64,000 nt of DNA from Pseudomonas sp. C1C7 (GCF_013359595.1 NZ_JABFMP010000017.1:1-64000); one strand, 5' to 3'. Shown: positions 1 through 9,087, numbered from the stretch's first letter. Numbers and translations: made by a program. Notes: generated by a model not told the origin, from the sequence alone.

Positions 1-336
1 CGGCACTCCGGCGTTTGCCAAAGGGAGTCGGCCGCCAGGCCGAAACAAAGAAAGCCGCCGTTACCGCAGCAACGGATATGCCCCCCATCCAAAGAACACA
101 ACAAAACACACCCGAGCCCCAGACCGTCTACCATCAACCTGAAGGAAATTATCTCCCCGCCCCCTCAAGTTGAAGGACTCGACAACCGACACAGTACCAA
201 TCGAACCCATAATCCAGCATATCGGCCAAGCTGCAGGCAAAATCCCGCAAGGATGATTGACCCTTTGACTGCCATCTCGGGATTGCCAATACTCATGGCA
301 ACTTGATGCTACCCGCACGGAACAAGGAATTACCCT
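1..336. other. Intergenic region before bifA, no gene recognised
   Basis: No convincing gene is present on either strand. The first 60 bases may belong to a dispersed intergenic repeat or the tail of an upstream unit, but I cannot identify it. The only functional element I can support is the AAGGA ribosome binding site at 324-328 that serves bifA. Confidence 0.5.
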
Positions 337-2388
337 TTGAAGCTGGAACTCAAAAACAGCTTGTCGGTGAAGTTGCTCCGGGTCGTGCTCCTGTCGGCAT
401 TGATCGTCGGCGTGGTCTTGAGCTGCGCGCAGATCGTCTTCGATGCCTATAAAACACGCCAGGCCGTCGCCAACGATGCCGAACGGATCCTCGACATGTT
501 TCGCGACCCGTCGACTCAGGCCGTCTATAGCCTGGACCGGGAAATGGGCATGCAGGTGATCGAAGGCCTGTTCCAGGACGACGCCGTGCGCCAGGCCTCC
601 ATCGGCCATCCCAACGAAGCCATGCTCGCGCAGAAATCCCGCGACCTGCAGCACTCCAACAGCCGCTGGCTGACCGACCTGATCCTCGGCCAGGAACGCA
701 CCTTCACCACCCAACTGGTGGGCCGCGGGCCCTACAGCGAGTATTACGGCGACTTGAGCATCACCCTCGACACCGCCACCTACGGCCAGGGTTTCATCGT
801 CAGTTCGGTGATCATCTTCATTTCCGGCGTCCTGCGCGCCATGGCGATGGGCCTGGTGCTGTATCTGGTCTATCACTGGCTGCTGACCAAGCCGCTGTCG
901 CGGATCATCGAGCACCTGACCGAAATCAACCCCGATCGCCCCAGCGAACACAAGATTCCGCAGCTCAAGGGCCACGAAAAGAACGAGCTGGGCATCTGGA
1001 TCAACACCGCCAACCAGTTGCTCGAATCCATCGAACGCAACACCCACCTGCGCCACGAAGCGGAAAACAGCCTGCTGCGCATGGCCCAGTACGATTTCCT
1101 GACCGGCCTGCCGAATCGCCAGCAATTGCAGACGCAGCTGGACAAGATCCTCGTCGACGCCGGCAAGCTGCAACGCCGGGTCGCGGTACTGTGCGTAGGC
1201 CTGGATGACTTCAAGGGCATCAACGAACAGTTCAGCTACCAGACCGGCGACCAGTTGCTGCTGGCCCTGGCCGATCGCCTGCGGGCGCACAGCGGACGCC
1301 TCGGCGCCCTCGCCCGTCTGGGTGGCGACCAGTTCGCCCTGGTCCAGGCCGATATCGAACAGCCTTACGAAGCGGCGGAACTGGCACAAAGCATTCTCGA
1401 TGACCTGGAAGCGGCGTTCGCCCTCGATCATCAGGAAATCCGCCTGCGCGCCACCATCGGCATCACCCTGTTCCCCGAAGACGGCGACAGCACCGAGAAG
1501 CTGCTGCAAAAGGCCGAGCAAACCATGACCCTGGCCAAGACCCGCTCGCGCAACCGTTATCAGTTCTATATCGCCAGCGTCGACACTGAGATGCGCCGTC
1601 GTCGCGAGCTGGAAAAAGACCTGCGCGACGCCCTGACCCGCGAGCAGTTCTACCTCGTCTACCAGCCGCAGATCAGCTACCGCGACAACCGCGTCGTGGG
1701 CGTCGAGGCGCTGATTCGCTGGCAGCATCCCGAACACGGGCTGGTGCCGCCGGACCTGTTCATCCCGCTCGCCGAGCAGAACGGTACCATCATCGCCATT
1801 GGCGAGTGGGTGCTGGATCAGGCCTGCAAGCAATTGCGCGACTGGCATGACCAGGGTTTCAGCGACCTGCGCATGGCGGTGAACCTGTCCACCGTGCAAC
1901 TGCACCACGCCGAGCTGCCCCGGGTAGTCAACAACCTGCTGCAGATGTATCGCCTGCCGCCGCGCAGCCTGGAGCTGGAGGTCACCGAGACCGGCCTGAT
2001 GGAAGACATCAGCACCGCCGCCCAGCACCTGCTCAGCCTGCGCCGCTCCGGCGCGCTGATCGCGATCGACGACTTCGGGACGGGCTACTCGTCACTGAGT
2101 TATCTGAAAAGCCTGCCGCTGGACAAGATCAAGATCGACAAGAGCTTCGTGCAGGACCTGCTCGATGACGACGATGACGCGACCATCGTTCGCGCCATCA
2201 TCCAGCTGGGCAAGAGCCTGGGCATGCAGGTGATCGCCGAAGGCGTGGAAACCGCCGAGCAGGAGGCCTACATCATCTCCGAGGGCTGCCACGAAGGTCA
2301 GGGCTACCACTACAGCAAACCGCTGTCCTCGCGGGAGCTGAGCCTCTACCTCAAGCAGGCGCAGCGCAGTAATGCCGCGATCTGGTAA
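337..2388 (+). CDS. bifA: BifA-type membrane GGDEF/EAL protein, c-di-GMP phosphodiesterase
   Basis: Predicted inner-membrane c-di-GMP phosphodiesterase of 683 residues. An N-terminal membrane helix (about residues 11-33), a short periplasmic region and a second helix (about 150-180) lead into a HAMP-like linker, a GGDEF domain and an EAL domain. The GGDEF signature is degenerate, GGDQF at 329-333, as known for BifA of P. aeruginosa, while the EAL motif (457-459) and the downstream DDFGTGYSS motif are intact, so hydrolysis of c-di-GMP is the expected activity. BifA lowers c-di-GMP and so affects biofilm formation and swarming. The start is TTG, chosen because AAGGA lies 8 bases upstream. Neighbouring genes match the bifA neighbourhood of P. 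aeruginosa. Confidence 0.9.
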   Translation: MKLELKNSLSVKLLRVVLLSALIVGVVLSCAQIVFDAYKTRQAVANDAERILDMFRDPSTQAVYSLDREMGMQVIEGLFQDDAVRQASIGHPNEAMLAQKSRDLQHSNSRWLTDLILGQERTFTTQLVGRGPYSEYYGDLSITLDTATYGQGFIVSSVIIFISGVLRAMAMGLVLYLVYHWLLTKPLSRIIEHLTEINPDRPSEHKIPQLKGHEKNELGIWINTANQLLESIERNTHLRHEAENSLLRMAQYDFLTGLPNRQQLQTQLDKILVDAGKLQRRVAVLCVGLDDFKGINEQFSYQTGDQLLLALADRLRAHSGRLGALARLGGDQFALVQADIEQPYEAAELAQSILDDLEAAFALDHQEIRLRATIGITLFPEDGDSTEKLLQKAEQTMTLAKTRSRNRYQFYIASVDTEMRRRRELEKDLRDALTREQFYLVYQPQISYRDNRVVGVEALIRWQHPEHGLVPPDLFIPLAEQNGTIIAIGEWVLDQACKQLRDWHDQGFSDLRMAVNLSTVQLHHAELPRVVNNLLQMYRLPPRSLELEVTETGLMEDISTAAQHLLSLRRSGALIAIDDFGTGYSSLSYLKSLPLDKIKIDKSFVQDLLDDDDDATIVRAIIQLGKSLGMQVIAEGVETAEQEAYIISEGCHEGQGYHYSKPLSSRELSLYLKQAQRSNAAIW

Positions 2389-2402
2389 ATCCGCCCCGCC
2401 CC

Positions 2403-2430
2403 CCTGCAGGAGCGAGCTCGCTCCTACAGG
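2403..2430. repeat. REP palindrome
   Basis: Near-perfect palindrome of the gcaggagcgagctcgctcc type, 15 bases after the bifA stop. It may also end bifA transcripts. Confidence 0.7.
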
Positions 2431-2465
2431 GATGTCTGAATAGGAAATATTTCCAAGAACAACTC

Positions 2466-2497
2466 TTTACACATAATGCGAAAGATTTGCATTATGT
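2466..2497 (+). promoter_or_regulatory. Candidate promoter with embedded 9-bp inverted repeat operator (Fur-like)
   Basis: A perfect 9-bp inverted repeat (ACATAATGC at 2471-2479 and GCATTATGT at 2489-2497, 9-nt spacer) fills the space between a -35-like TTTACA (2466-2471) and a -10-like CATTAT (2490-2495). The ATAATG/CATTAT half-sites resemble Fur boxes, though the spacing is 6 bases wider than the classical 19-mer. The layout is that of a repressor operator. Assignment to Fur is inference. Confidence 0.55.
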
Positions 2498-2554
2498 CGC
2501 AGTTTTGCGCGCCGAACGCGCCACACCACCCCCTCTCGAAGCAGGATGTTCGCC

Positions 2555-3910
2555 ATGATTCGTATGCCTCTGGCTACCGCCAGTCTGTTGGCCATCGCTA
2601 TTTCCCTCGCCGGTTGCGGTGAAGGCAAAGACAAAGAAAAAGCTGCCGCACCTGCACCTGCTGCCAGCACCGCTGCTGCCCCGGCTGCCCCAGCCGCCGC
2701 GCCTGCCGCTGCCGGCAAAGTCGATGAAGCCGCCGCCAAAGCCGTTGTCGCCCACTACGCCGACATGGTTTTCGCCGTCTACAGCGATGCCGAATCCACC
2801 GCGAAGACCCTGCAAACCGCCGTCGACGCTTTCCTGGCCAAGCCGAACGCCGACACCCTGAAAGCGGCCCGCGAAGCCTGGATCGCCTCCCGCGTTCCTT
2901 ACCTGCAGAGCGAAGTGTTCCGCTTCGGCAACACCATCATCGACGACTGGGAAGGTCAGGTGAACGCCTGGCCATTGGACGAAGGCCTGATCGACTACGT
3001 CGACAAATCCTACGAGCATGCACTGGGTAACCCGGGCGCCACCGCCAACATCATTGCCAACACCGAAATTCAGGTCGGCGAAGACAAGATCGACGTGAAG
3101 GAAATCACCCCGGAAAAACTCGCCAGCCTCAACGAGCTGGGCGGTTCCGAGGCCAACGTCGCCACCGGCTACCACGCCATCGAATTCCTGCTCTGGGGCC
3201 AGGACCTGAACGGCACCGGCCCTGGCGCCGGCAACCGTCCTGCTTCGGACTACCTGGAAGGCGCCGGCGCCACCGGCGGTCACAACGACCGTCGTCGCGC
3301 TTACCTGAAAGCCGTGACCCAACTGCTGGTCAGCGACCTGGAAGAAATGGTCGGTAACTGGAAGCCGAACGTGGCCGACAACTACCGCGCCACCCTGGAA
3401 GCCGAGCCTGCCGAAAGCGGCCTGCGCAAAATGCTGTTCGGCATGGGCAGCCTGTCCCTGGGCGAACTGGCGGGCGAGCGCATGAAGGTTTCCCTGGAAG
3501 CCAACTCCCCTGAAGACGAACACGACTGCTTCAGCGACAACACCCACAACTCGCAGTTCTACGATGCCAAGGGCATTCGTAACGTCTACCTGGGCGAGTA
3601 CACCCGCGTCGACGGCACCAAGATGACCGGCGCCAGCCTGTCGTCCCTGGTCGCGAAAATCGACCCGGCCACCGACACCGCGCTGAAGGCCGACCTGGCC
3701 AACACCGAAGCCAAGATGCAGGTCATCGTCGATCACGCCAACAAGGGTGAGCACTACGACCAACTGATCGCCGCGGGCAACACCGCTGGCAACCAGATCG
3801 TTCGCGACGCCATCGCGTCCCTGGTCAAGCAGACCGGTTCAATCGAAGCCGCCGCTGGCAAACTGGGCATCGCCGACCTGAACCCGGACAACGCTGATCA
3901 CGAGTTCTGA
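2555..3910 (+). CDS. Imelysin-family (M75) lipoprotein, IcmP-like
   Basis: Predicted envelope lipoprotein of 451 residues related to the insulin-cleaving metalloproteinase IcmP and other imelysin proteins, many of which are iron-regulated. A lipoprotein signal ends in LAGC with the lipidated Cys at 21, followed by an Ala/Pro-rich spacer. The family motif GxHxxE is intact (GYHAIEFLLWGQD, His207 and Glu210). The start at 2555 is preferred over ATG 2546 because AGGA at 2543-2546 is 8 bases upstream of it. The promoter region contains a perfect palindrome and a terminator follows, so the gene is probably a single-gene unit next to the di-haem/imelysin/DUF1513 operon. Enzymatic activity is not established for most members; metal binding is an alternative role. 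Confidence 0.85.
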   Translation: MIRMPLATASLLAIAISLAGCGEGKDKEKAAAPAPAASTAAAPAAPAAAPAAAGKVDEAAAKAVVAHYADMVFAVYSDAESTAKTLQTAVDAFLAKPNADTLKAAREAWIASRVPYLQSEVFRFGNTIIDDWEGQVNAWPLDEGLIDYVDKSYEHALGNPGATANIIANTEIQVGEDKIDVKEITPEKLASLNELGGSEANVATGYHAIEFLLWGQDLNGTGPGAGNRPASDYLEGAGATGGHNDRRRAYLKAVTQLLVSDLEEMVGNWKPNVADNYRATLEAEPAESGLRKMLFGMGSLSLGELAGERMKVSLEANSPEDEHDCFSDNTHNSQFYDAKGIRNVYLGEYTRVDGTKMTGASLSSLVAKIDPATDTALKADLANTEAKMQVIVDHANKGEHYDQLIAAGNTAGNQIVRDAIASLVKQTGSIEAAAGKLGIADLNPDNADHEF

Positions 3911-3933
3911 TCAACGCTGGCTGAGTGAACAAG

Positions 3934-3960
3934 AAAAGGCGGCCTTCGGGTCGCCTTTTT
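3934..3960 (+). terminator. Rho-independent terminator of the imelysin gene
   Basis: AAAAGGCG-g-CC stem with a TTCG tetraloop and a run of T, 23 bases after the stop codon. Confidence 0.85.
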
Positions 3961-4029
3961 CATTGGCCTGAACACGATACTCTGTAGGAGCAAGGCTTGC
4001 AGGTTAACCCTGTCCTACATCAAGCAAAC

Positions 4030-4069
4030 GATAATTCCTCTTATTCAAACTCCCCCGCCCTGTTAAACT
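4030..4069 (+). promoter_or_regulatory. Possible promoter of the di-haem/imelysin/DUF1513 operon
   Basis: TTATTC (4041-4046) and TAAACT (4064-4069) are spaced by 17 bases. An imperfect Fur-like inverted repeat, GATAAT...TTATTC, at 4030-4046 overlaps the -35. Weak matches, reported as a candidate only. A degenerate REP-like sequence lies just upstream, around 3984-4018. Confidence 0.3.
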
Positions 4070-4105
4070 TCGCGCCTTTGTTTTGCTCGTCTTGCAGGAT
4101 CTCTG

Positions 4106-5533
4106 ATGCCCCCGCTGCTGCTTCGCTTGTCCGCACTGGTTCTGGCCCTGGGCCTGAGTGCCTGCGATGACGCCCCGCGTTTTACCAAGGCAGAACCCGG
4201 TGAAGCCCGCTCCGGGGGCAGTGCGACCGTGCGCAAGACCGATCAGAACGCCTTTTCGCTGCCCTCCGCCAACCTGCCGCCCTCACGGCGCGTGGACTTC
4301 AGCGTCGGCAACAGTTTCTTTCGCAACCCCTGGGTGATCGCGCCGTCGACCACCACCGCCCGCGACGGCCTCGGCCCGCTGTTCAATACCAACGCCTGCC
4401 AGAACTGCCACGTCAAGGACGGCCGCGGTCATCCGCCGGGGCCGGATGCGACCAGCGCCGTGTCGATGCTGGTGCGCCTGTCGATTCCCGATGACCCGGC
4501 CTACGCAAAAATCATCGAGCAACAGGGCGTCGTGCCCGAGCCGGTCTACGGCGGACAGTTCCAGGACATGGCCATTCCCGGCGTCGTTCCCGAGGGCAAG
4601 GTGCGGGTCGATTACACGCCTGTGTCGGTGCGTTTCAAGGACGGTACCGAAGTGGAGCTGCGCAAGCCGACCCTGAACATCACCCAGCTGGGCTACGGTC
4701 CCATGCACCCCGACACCCGTTTCTCCGCCCGGGTCGCCCCGCCGATGATCGGCCTGGGCCTGCTCGAAGCCATTCCCGACGAGGCCATCCTGGCCAATGC
4801 CGAGGCTCAGGCGAAGGAGAACAAGGGCATCGCAGGCCGCCCGAACCAAGTCTGGGATGACGCCCAGCAGAAAACCGTTCTCGGCCGGTTTGGCTGGAAA
4901 GCCGGGCAACCGAACCTCAATCAACAAAATATTCACGCGTTTTCTGGTGATATGGGCCTCACGACAAGCCTGAGACCCTTTGATGACTGCACGGACGCAC
5001 AAACCACCTGCAAGCAGGCCCCGAACGGCAATGGTCCGGACGGCGAGCCTGAAGTCAGCGACAACATCCTGCGCCTGGTGCTGTTCTACAGCCGCAACCT
5101 CGCCGTACCGGCGCGCCGCGATGTCGGCGCGCCTGAAGTGCTGGCCGGCAAGAACCTGTTTTATCAGGCTGGCTGCCAGTCCTGTCACACCCCCAAGTAC
5201 ACCACCGCCGCCAACGCCGCCGAACCTGAACTGGCCAATCAAGTGATTCGCCCCTACAGCGATCTGCTACTGCACGACATGGGCGACGGCCTGGCCGACA
5301 ACCGCACTGAATTCAAGGCCGGTGGCCGCGACTGGCGCACACCGCCGTTGTGGGGCATCGGTCTGACCGAAGCGGTCGGCGGCCACACCCAGTTCCTGCA
5401 TGACGGCCGCGCCCGCAATCTGCTCGAAGCCGTGCTCTGGCATGGCGGCGAAGCGAAAAAGGCGCAGCAACAGGTTTTGACTTTCGATGCCGAGCAGCGC
5501 GCTGCGCTGCTGGCGTTCCTGAATTCCCTTTAA
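4106..5533 (+). CDS. Di-haem oxidoreductase-family lipoprotein (DUF1111)
   Basis: Predicted periplasmic lipoprotein of 475 residues of the di-haem oxidoreductase family, often annotated as putative thiol oxidoreductase. The signal sequence ends in LSAC (Cys20). Two c-type haem sites are visible: CQNCH (Cys98-His102) and CQSCH (Cys357-His361). The large central region between them is typical of the family. The next gene starts 24 bases downstream and the one after is overlapping or adjacent, so genes from 4106 to 7737 form an operon of exported proteins. The family co-occurs with imelysin proteins in many bacteria, but substrate and electron partner are not known; a role linked to iron or copper at the envelope is inference. 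Confidence 0.85.
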   Translation: MPPLLLRLSALVLALGLSACDDAPRFTKAEPGEARSGGSATVRKTDQNAFSLPSANLPPSRRVDFSVGNSFFRNPWVIAPSTTTARDGLGPLFNTNACQNCHVKDGRGHPPGPDATSAVSMLVRLSIPDDPAYAKIIEQQGVVPEPVYGGQFQDMAIPGVVPEGKVRVDYTPVSVRFKDGTEVELRKPTLNITQLGYGPMHPDTRFSARVAPPMIGLGLLEAIPDEAILANAEAQAKENKGIAGRPNQVWDDAQQKTVLGRFGWKAGQPNLNQQNIHAFSGDMGLTTSLRPFDDCTDAQTTCKQAPNGNGPDGEPEVSDNILRLVLFYSRNLAVPARRDVGAPEVLAGKNLFYQAGCQSCHTPKYTTAANAAEPELANQVIRPYSDLLLHDMGDGLADNRTEFKAGGRDWRTPPLWGIGLTEAVGGHTQFLHDGRARNLLEAVLWHGGEAKKAQQQVLTFDAEQRAALLAFLNSL

Positions 5534-5557
5534 TACCCATTCCCGCGGGAGCCCGAC

Positions 5558-6622
5558 ATGTTCCGTCCCAAACTGTTGTTCACCAGCCTTGCCGCGCTTG
5601 CCCTGGGCGCCTGCTCGCCCCAGGACCCGCAAGCCGTCACCTCGGCGGCCATCGCCAAATCGGTGATCCTGCCGACCTACACCCGCTGGGTCGAAGCCGA
5701 TCGCCAGCTGGCCGTCAGCGCCCTGGCCTACTGCGAAGGCAAGGAAACCCTGGAAACCGCCCGTGCCGACTTCCTTCACGCGCAAAAAGCCTGGGCCGAG
5801 CTGCAACCGCTGCTGATCGGCCCGCTGGCCGAGGGCAACCGTTCGTGGCAGGTGCAGTTCTGGCCGGACAAGAAAAACCTCGTCGGCCGTCAGGTCGAGC
5901 AACTGGTCACCGCCCAGCCGCAGATCAATGCCGCTGAACTGGCCAAGTCCAGCGTGGTGGTCCAGGGTCTGTCGGCCTACGAATACATTCTGTTCGACAG
6001 CAAGCCCGATGTGGCCAATGCCGAACAGAAAGCCAAGTACTGCCCACTGCTGGTCGCCATCGGCGAGCGTCAGAAGCAGCTGGCCGAAGAGATCCTGAAA
6101 ACATGGAACAATACCGACGGCATGCTCGCGCAGATGAGCAAGTTCCCGAACCAGCGTTATGCCGACTCCCACGAAGCGATCGCCGATCTGCTGCGCGTCC
6201 AGGTCACCGCCCTCGACAGCCTGAAAAAGAAACTCGGCACGCCGATGGGCCGCCAGACCAAGGGCGTGCCGCAGCCGTTCCAGGCCGATGCCTGGCGCAG
6301 CCAGTCGTCCCTGACCAGCATGGAAGCCAGCCTCGCCGCCGCCAAGACCGTCTGGGAAGGTGTCGACAACAAAGGCCTGCGCGGCCTGTTGCCGAGCGAG
6401 CAGAAAGCCCTGGCCGACAAGATCGACGCCGCCTATGCCGCCTCGCTCAAGCTGTTCGCCAGCAACCAGCGTTCGCTGACTGAAATGCTCAACGACGACG
6501 CCGGTCGCCAGCAACTCAACGATATCTACGACAGCCTCAACGTCGTCCACCGCCTGCACGAAGGCGAACTGGCCAAGGCGCTGGGCATCCAACTGGGCTT
6601 CAACGCCAACGACGGTGACTGA
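5558..6622 (+). CDS. Second imelysin-like lipoprotein, degenerate GxHxxE motif
   Basis: Predicted lipoprotein of 354 residues. The signal ends in LGAC with lipidated Cys19. It is a shorter, divergent relative of the imelysin protein encoded at 2555-3910. The region corresponding to GxHAIEFLLW reads GLSAYEYILF, so the motif His is Ser while the Glu is kept. It follows the di-haem gene by 24 bases with a GCGGGAG ribosome binding site and runs directly into the DUF1513 gene. It may be a metal-binding or scaffold subunit rather than an enzyme. Confidence 0.8.
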   Translation: MFRPKLLFTSLAALALGACSPQDPQAVTSAAIAKSVILPTYTRWVEADRQLAVSALAYCEGKETLETARADFLHAQKAWAELQPLLIGPLAEGNRSWQVQFWPDKKNLVGRQVEQLVTAQPQINAAELAKSSVVVQGLSAYEYILFDSKPDVANAEQKAKYCPLLVAIGERQKQLAEEILKTWNNTDGMLAQMSKFPNQRYADSHEAIADLLRVQVTALDSLKKKLGTPMGRQTKGVPQPFQADAWRSQSSLTSMEASLAAAKTVWEGVDNKGLRGLLPSEQKALADKIDAAYAASLKLFASNQRSLTEMLNDDAGRQQLNDIYDSLNVVHRLHEGELAKALGIQLGFNANDGD

Positions 6623-6636
6623 TGAGGACGAGTGCC

Positions 6637-7737
6637 ATGCTGCGACGTCAGGCTCTGACTTTAGGTAGTTTGCTGCTGGGAGCAGTGACACTGGGCGGCT
6701 GGACGCTGTTCAAGCGCAAGGATCAGAGCCCGCTGCTGCTGTCGGCACGGGACGATACCGACGGCAAACACTATGCCGTCGGCTATCGGCTGGACGGCAC
6801 CCGAGTGTTTGCCACCCAGGTCGGCCAGCGCTGCCACGACATCATCAACCACCCGACGCAGCCCATCGCCCTGTTCGTCGCCCGGCGCCCGGGCACCGAG
6901 AGCTACCTGATCGACTTGCGTGACGGCACGCTGCTGCAAACCATCACCTCGCAACCGAATCGGCATTTCTACGGCCATGCGGTAATTCACCAGAGCGGCG
7001 ACTGGCTGTACGCCACCGAGAACGACACCACCGATCCGGGTCGCGGCCTGCTCGGGGTGTACAAGTTCGAAGGCGAGCGCCTGGTGCACAGCGGCGAGAT
7101 TTCCACCCACGGCCTGGGCCCGCATCAGGTGTCATGGATGCCGGATGGCGAAACCCTGGTGGTGGCCAACGGCGGCATTCGCACCGAGGCGGAAAGCCGT
7201 GTCGACATGAACCTCGACGCCATGGAGCCGAGCCTGGTGCTGATGCAGCGCGACGGCACCCTGCTGAGCAAGGAAACCCTGGCCCAGCAGATGAACAGCG
7301 TGCGGCACCTGGGAATCGCCAGCGACGGCACCATCGTCGCCGGCCAGCAATTCATGGGCGCCTCCCACGAGCGGTCGGAGCTGCTGGCGATCAAGCGTCC
7401 GGGCAAACCGTTCGTGGCCTTCCCGGTGCCCGAACACCAGCTGCAGGCCATGGGGCACTACACCGCCAGCGTCGCGGTGCACAGTGACCTGCGCCTGGTG
7501 GCGTTGACCGCGCCACGGGGCAACCGCTTTTTCATCTGGGACCTGGACAGCGGCGAAGTGCGCCTGGACGCGCCGCTTCCCGATTGCGCAGGTGTGGGCG
7601 CCGTGGCCGACGGCTTCGTCGTGACCTCCGGCCAGGGCCGCTGCCGTTACTACGATTGCCGCCAGACAAACCTTGTTGCAAAACCACTGGAGCTGCCTGC
7701 GGGGCTCTGGGACAACCATCTGCATTTGATGGCGTAA
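6637..7737 (+). CDS. DUF1513 protein with Tat-type signal
   Basis: Exported protein of about 366 residues, function unknown, family DUF1513. It starts with LRRQALTLGSLLLG, which fits a twin-arginine signal followed by a hydrophobic segment, so it is probably exported folded. The body has repeated beta-strand patterns (for example HGLGPHQVSW, then WDLDSGEVRL) consistent with a beta-propeller. GAGGA at 6624-6628 is 8 bases before ATG 6637, which is why this start is preferred. An in-frame ATG at 6622 overlaps the stop of the preceding gene and cannot be excluded. Last gene of the di-haem/imelysin operon. Confidence 0.8.
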   Translation: MLRRQALTLGSLLLGAVTLGGWTLFKRKDQSPLLLSARDDTDGKHYAVGYRLDGTRVFATQVGQRCHDIINHPTQPIALFVARRPGTESYLIDLRDGTLLQTITSQPNRHFYGHAVIHQSGDWLYATENDTTDPGRGLLGVYKFEGERLVHSGEISTHGLGPHQVSWMPDGETLVVANGGIRTEAESRVDMNLDAMEPSLVLMQRDGTLLSKETLAQQMNSVRHLGIASDGTIVAGQQFMGASHERSELLAIKRPGKPFVAFPVPEHQLQAMGHYTASVAVHSDLRLVALTAPRGNRFFIWDLDSGEVRLDAPLPDCAGVGAVADGFVVTSGQGRCRYYDCRQTNLVAKPLELPAGLWDNHLHLMA

Positions 7738-7747
7738 ATCCTGCGAA

Positions 7748-7823
7748 AAAGATCGCAACCTTCGCCAACTCCCGCTCGGGCATGATGTCCACCCTGTAGG
7801 AGCTGCCGAAGGCTGCGATCTTT
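7748..7823. repeat. REP pair (aagatcgca type)
   Basis: AAAGATCGCA at 7748-7757 is answered by TGCGATCTTT at 7814-7823; the right half is a full gtaggagctgccgaaggctgcgatc element and the left half is degenerate. Same family as the repeats at 44981-45057 and 56158-56246. Confidence 0.7.
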
Positions 7824-7938
7824 CCCATCCGCAACCTGCCACGCGCTCAAGCCTTGACGACCCGCAGTTGGAATCCCCTTCCCACTCGCGGTAATGTGCC
7901 TTCTTGTCTCACCTGATTTTCTCCAAGGAACAGGAAAT

Positions 7939-9087
7939 ATGCTGCGTCGCCGCATGCTGATCATGTTGGGTGTTGTGCTGCTGATCGTGCTGGTACTGGC
8001 CGGGTACAAAGCCTTCTCCATCTATACGATGATTCAGGGTTTCTCCGCGCCCAAGCCGCCCATCAGCGTCGCCGTCGCCACGGCCGCCGAAAAGCCATGG
8101 CAGGCCCGGCTGCCGACGGTCGGCACGCTCAAGGCATTGCAGGGCGTGGACCTGAGCCTGGAAACCGATGGCACGGTCGTCGATCTGCAGTTCGAGTCAG
8201 GACAGAAGGTCAAGGCCGGTCAACCCTTGCTGCGACTCGACAGCGCCGTGGAAACCGCCTTGCTGGAAACCGCCCAGGCCGATCTGGGGCTGGCCCAGCT
8301 GGACTTTGGTCGCGGCAGCCAACTGGTCGGCAGCCAGGCGATTTCCAAAGGTGAATTCGACCGTCTCTCCGCCGTGCTGAAAAAGAGCAAGGCCACGGTC
8401 AATCAGCTCAAGGCCGCCCTGGGCAAAAAGAGCATCGTCGCCCCCTTCAGCGGCACCATCGGTATTCGTCAGGTGGACGTCGGCGACTACCTCGCCAGCG
8501 GCACCAAGATCGCCACCCTGCAAGACCTCAGCAGCCTCTATGTGGACTTCTTCGTGCCCGAGCAGTCGGTGCCGAAAATCGCCCTCGGCCAACCGGTTGA
8601 AATCATCGTCGCGGCCTACCCCACTCAGTCCTTCCCCGGCACCATCAGCGCGATCAACCCGAAACTGGAAAACAGCACGCGCAACATGCAGGTGCGCGCG
8701 ACCCTGGCCAACCCCGACGGCAAGCTGCTGCCGGGGATGTTCGCCAGCCTGGAGGTGATGTTGCCCAACCCGCAGCAGCGCATCGTCGTGCCGGAAAGCG
8801 CGATCACCTACACCCTCTATGGCAACTCGCTGTATGTCGCCGCGCAGAAGAAAGCCGAAGACGGCAGCGTCGAGAAAGACGACAAGGGCCAGCCGATCCT
8901 GGTCGCCGAACGACGTTTCGTCGAAACCGGCGAACGTCGCGACGGCATGGTGATGATCACCAAAGGCGTGCAGAACGGCGAAACCGTCGTCACCGCCGGC
9001 CAGATCAAACTGGATAACGGTGCACACATCGCCATCAGCGATGACAAGACCCTGGCCGAGAAGAACAGCCAGCCACGCGCTGACTGA
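7939..9087 (+). CDS. mexV: RND efflux periplasmic adaptor, MexV-like
   Basis: Membrane fusion protein of 382 residues that would link the RND pump encoded next to it with an outer-membrane channel. The N-terminal helix (about residues 6-25) anchors it in the inner membrane. The lipoyl/hairpin/beta-barrel order of the HlyD/AcrA family is visible: GTVVDLQFESGQKVKAGQPL, a helical hairpin, then VAPFSGTIG and VDVGDYLASGTKIATL. The start is ATG 7939, with AAGGAACAGGA just upstream, rather than the longer in-frame start at 7894. The name rests on gene order shared with the mexVW region of P. aeruginosa. No channel gene follows; MexVW is known to use OprM. Confidence 0.8.
   Translation: MLRRRMLIMLGVVLLIVLVLAGYKAFSIYTMIQGFSAPKPPISVAVATAAEKPWQARLPTVGTLKALQGVDLSLETDGTVVDLQFESGQKVKAGQPLLRLDSAVETALLETAQADLGLAQLDFGRGSQLVGSQAISKGEFDRLSAVLKKSKATVNQLKAALGKKSIVAPFSGTIGIRQVDVGDYLASGTKIATLQDLSSLYVDFFVPEQSVPKIALGQPVEIIVAAYPTQSFPGTISAINPKLENSTRNMQVRATLANPDGKLLPGMFASLEVMLPNPQQRIVVPESAITYTLYGNSLYVAAQKKAEDGSVEKDDKGQPILVAERRFVETGERRDGMVMITKGVQNGETVVTAGQIKLDNGAHIAISDDKTLAEKNSQPRAD

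Noticed and set aside
61..2028. 655-codon open frame antisense to bifA
   Set aside because: Codon-position GC bias keeps the antisense frame open; the sense gene has full family motifs and a ribosome binding site, and the antisense product resembles nothing.
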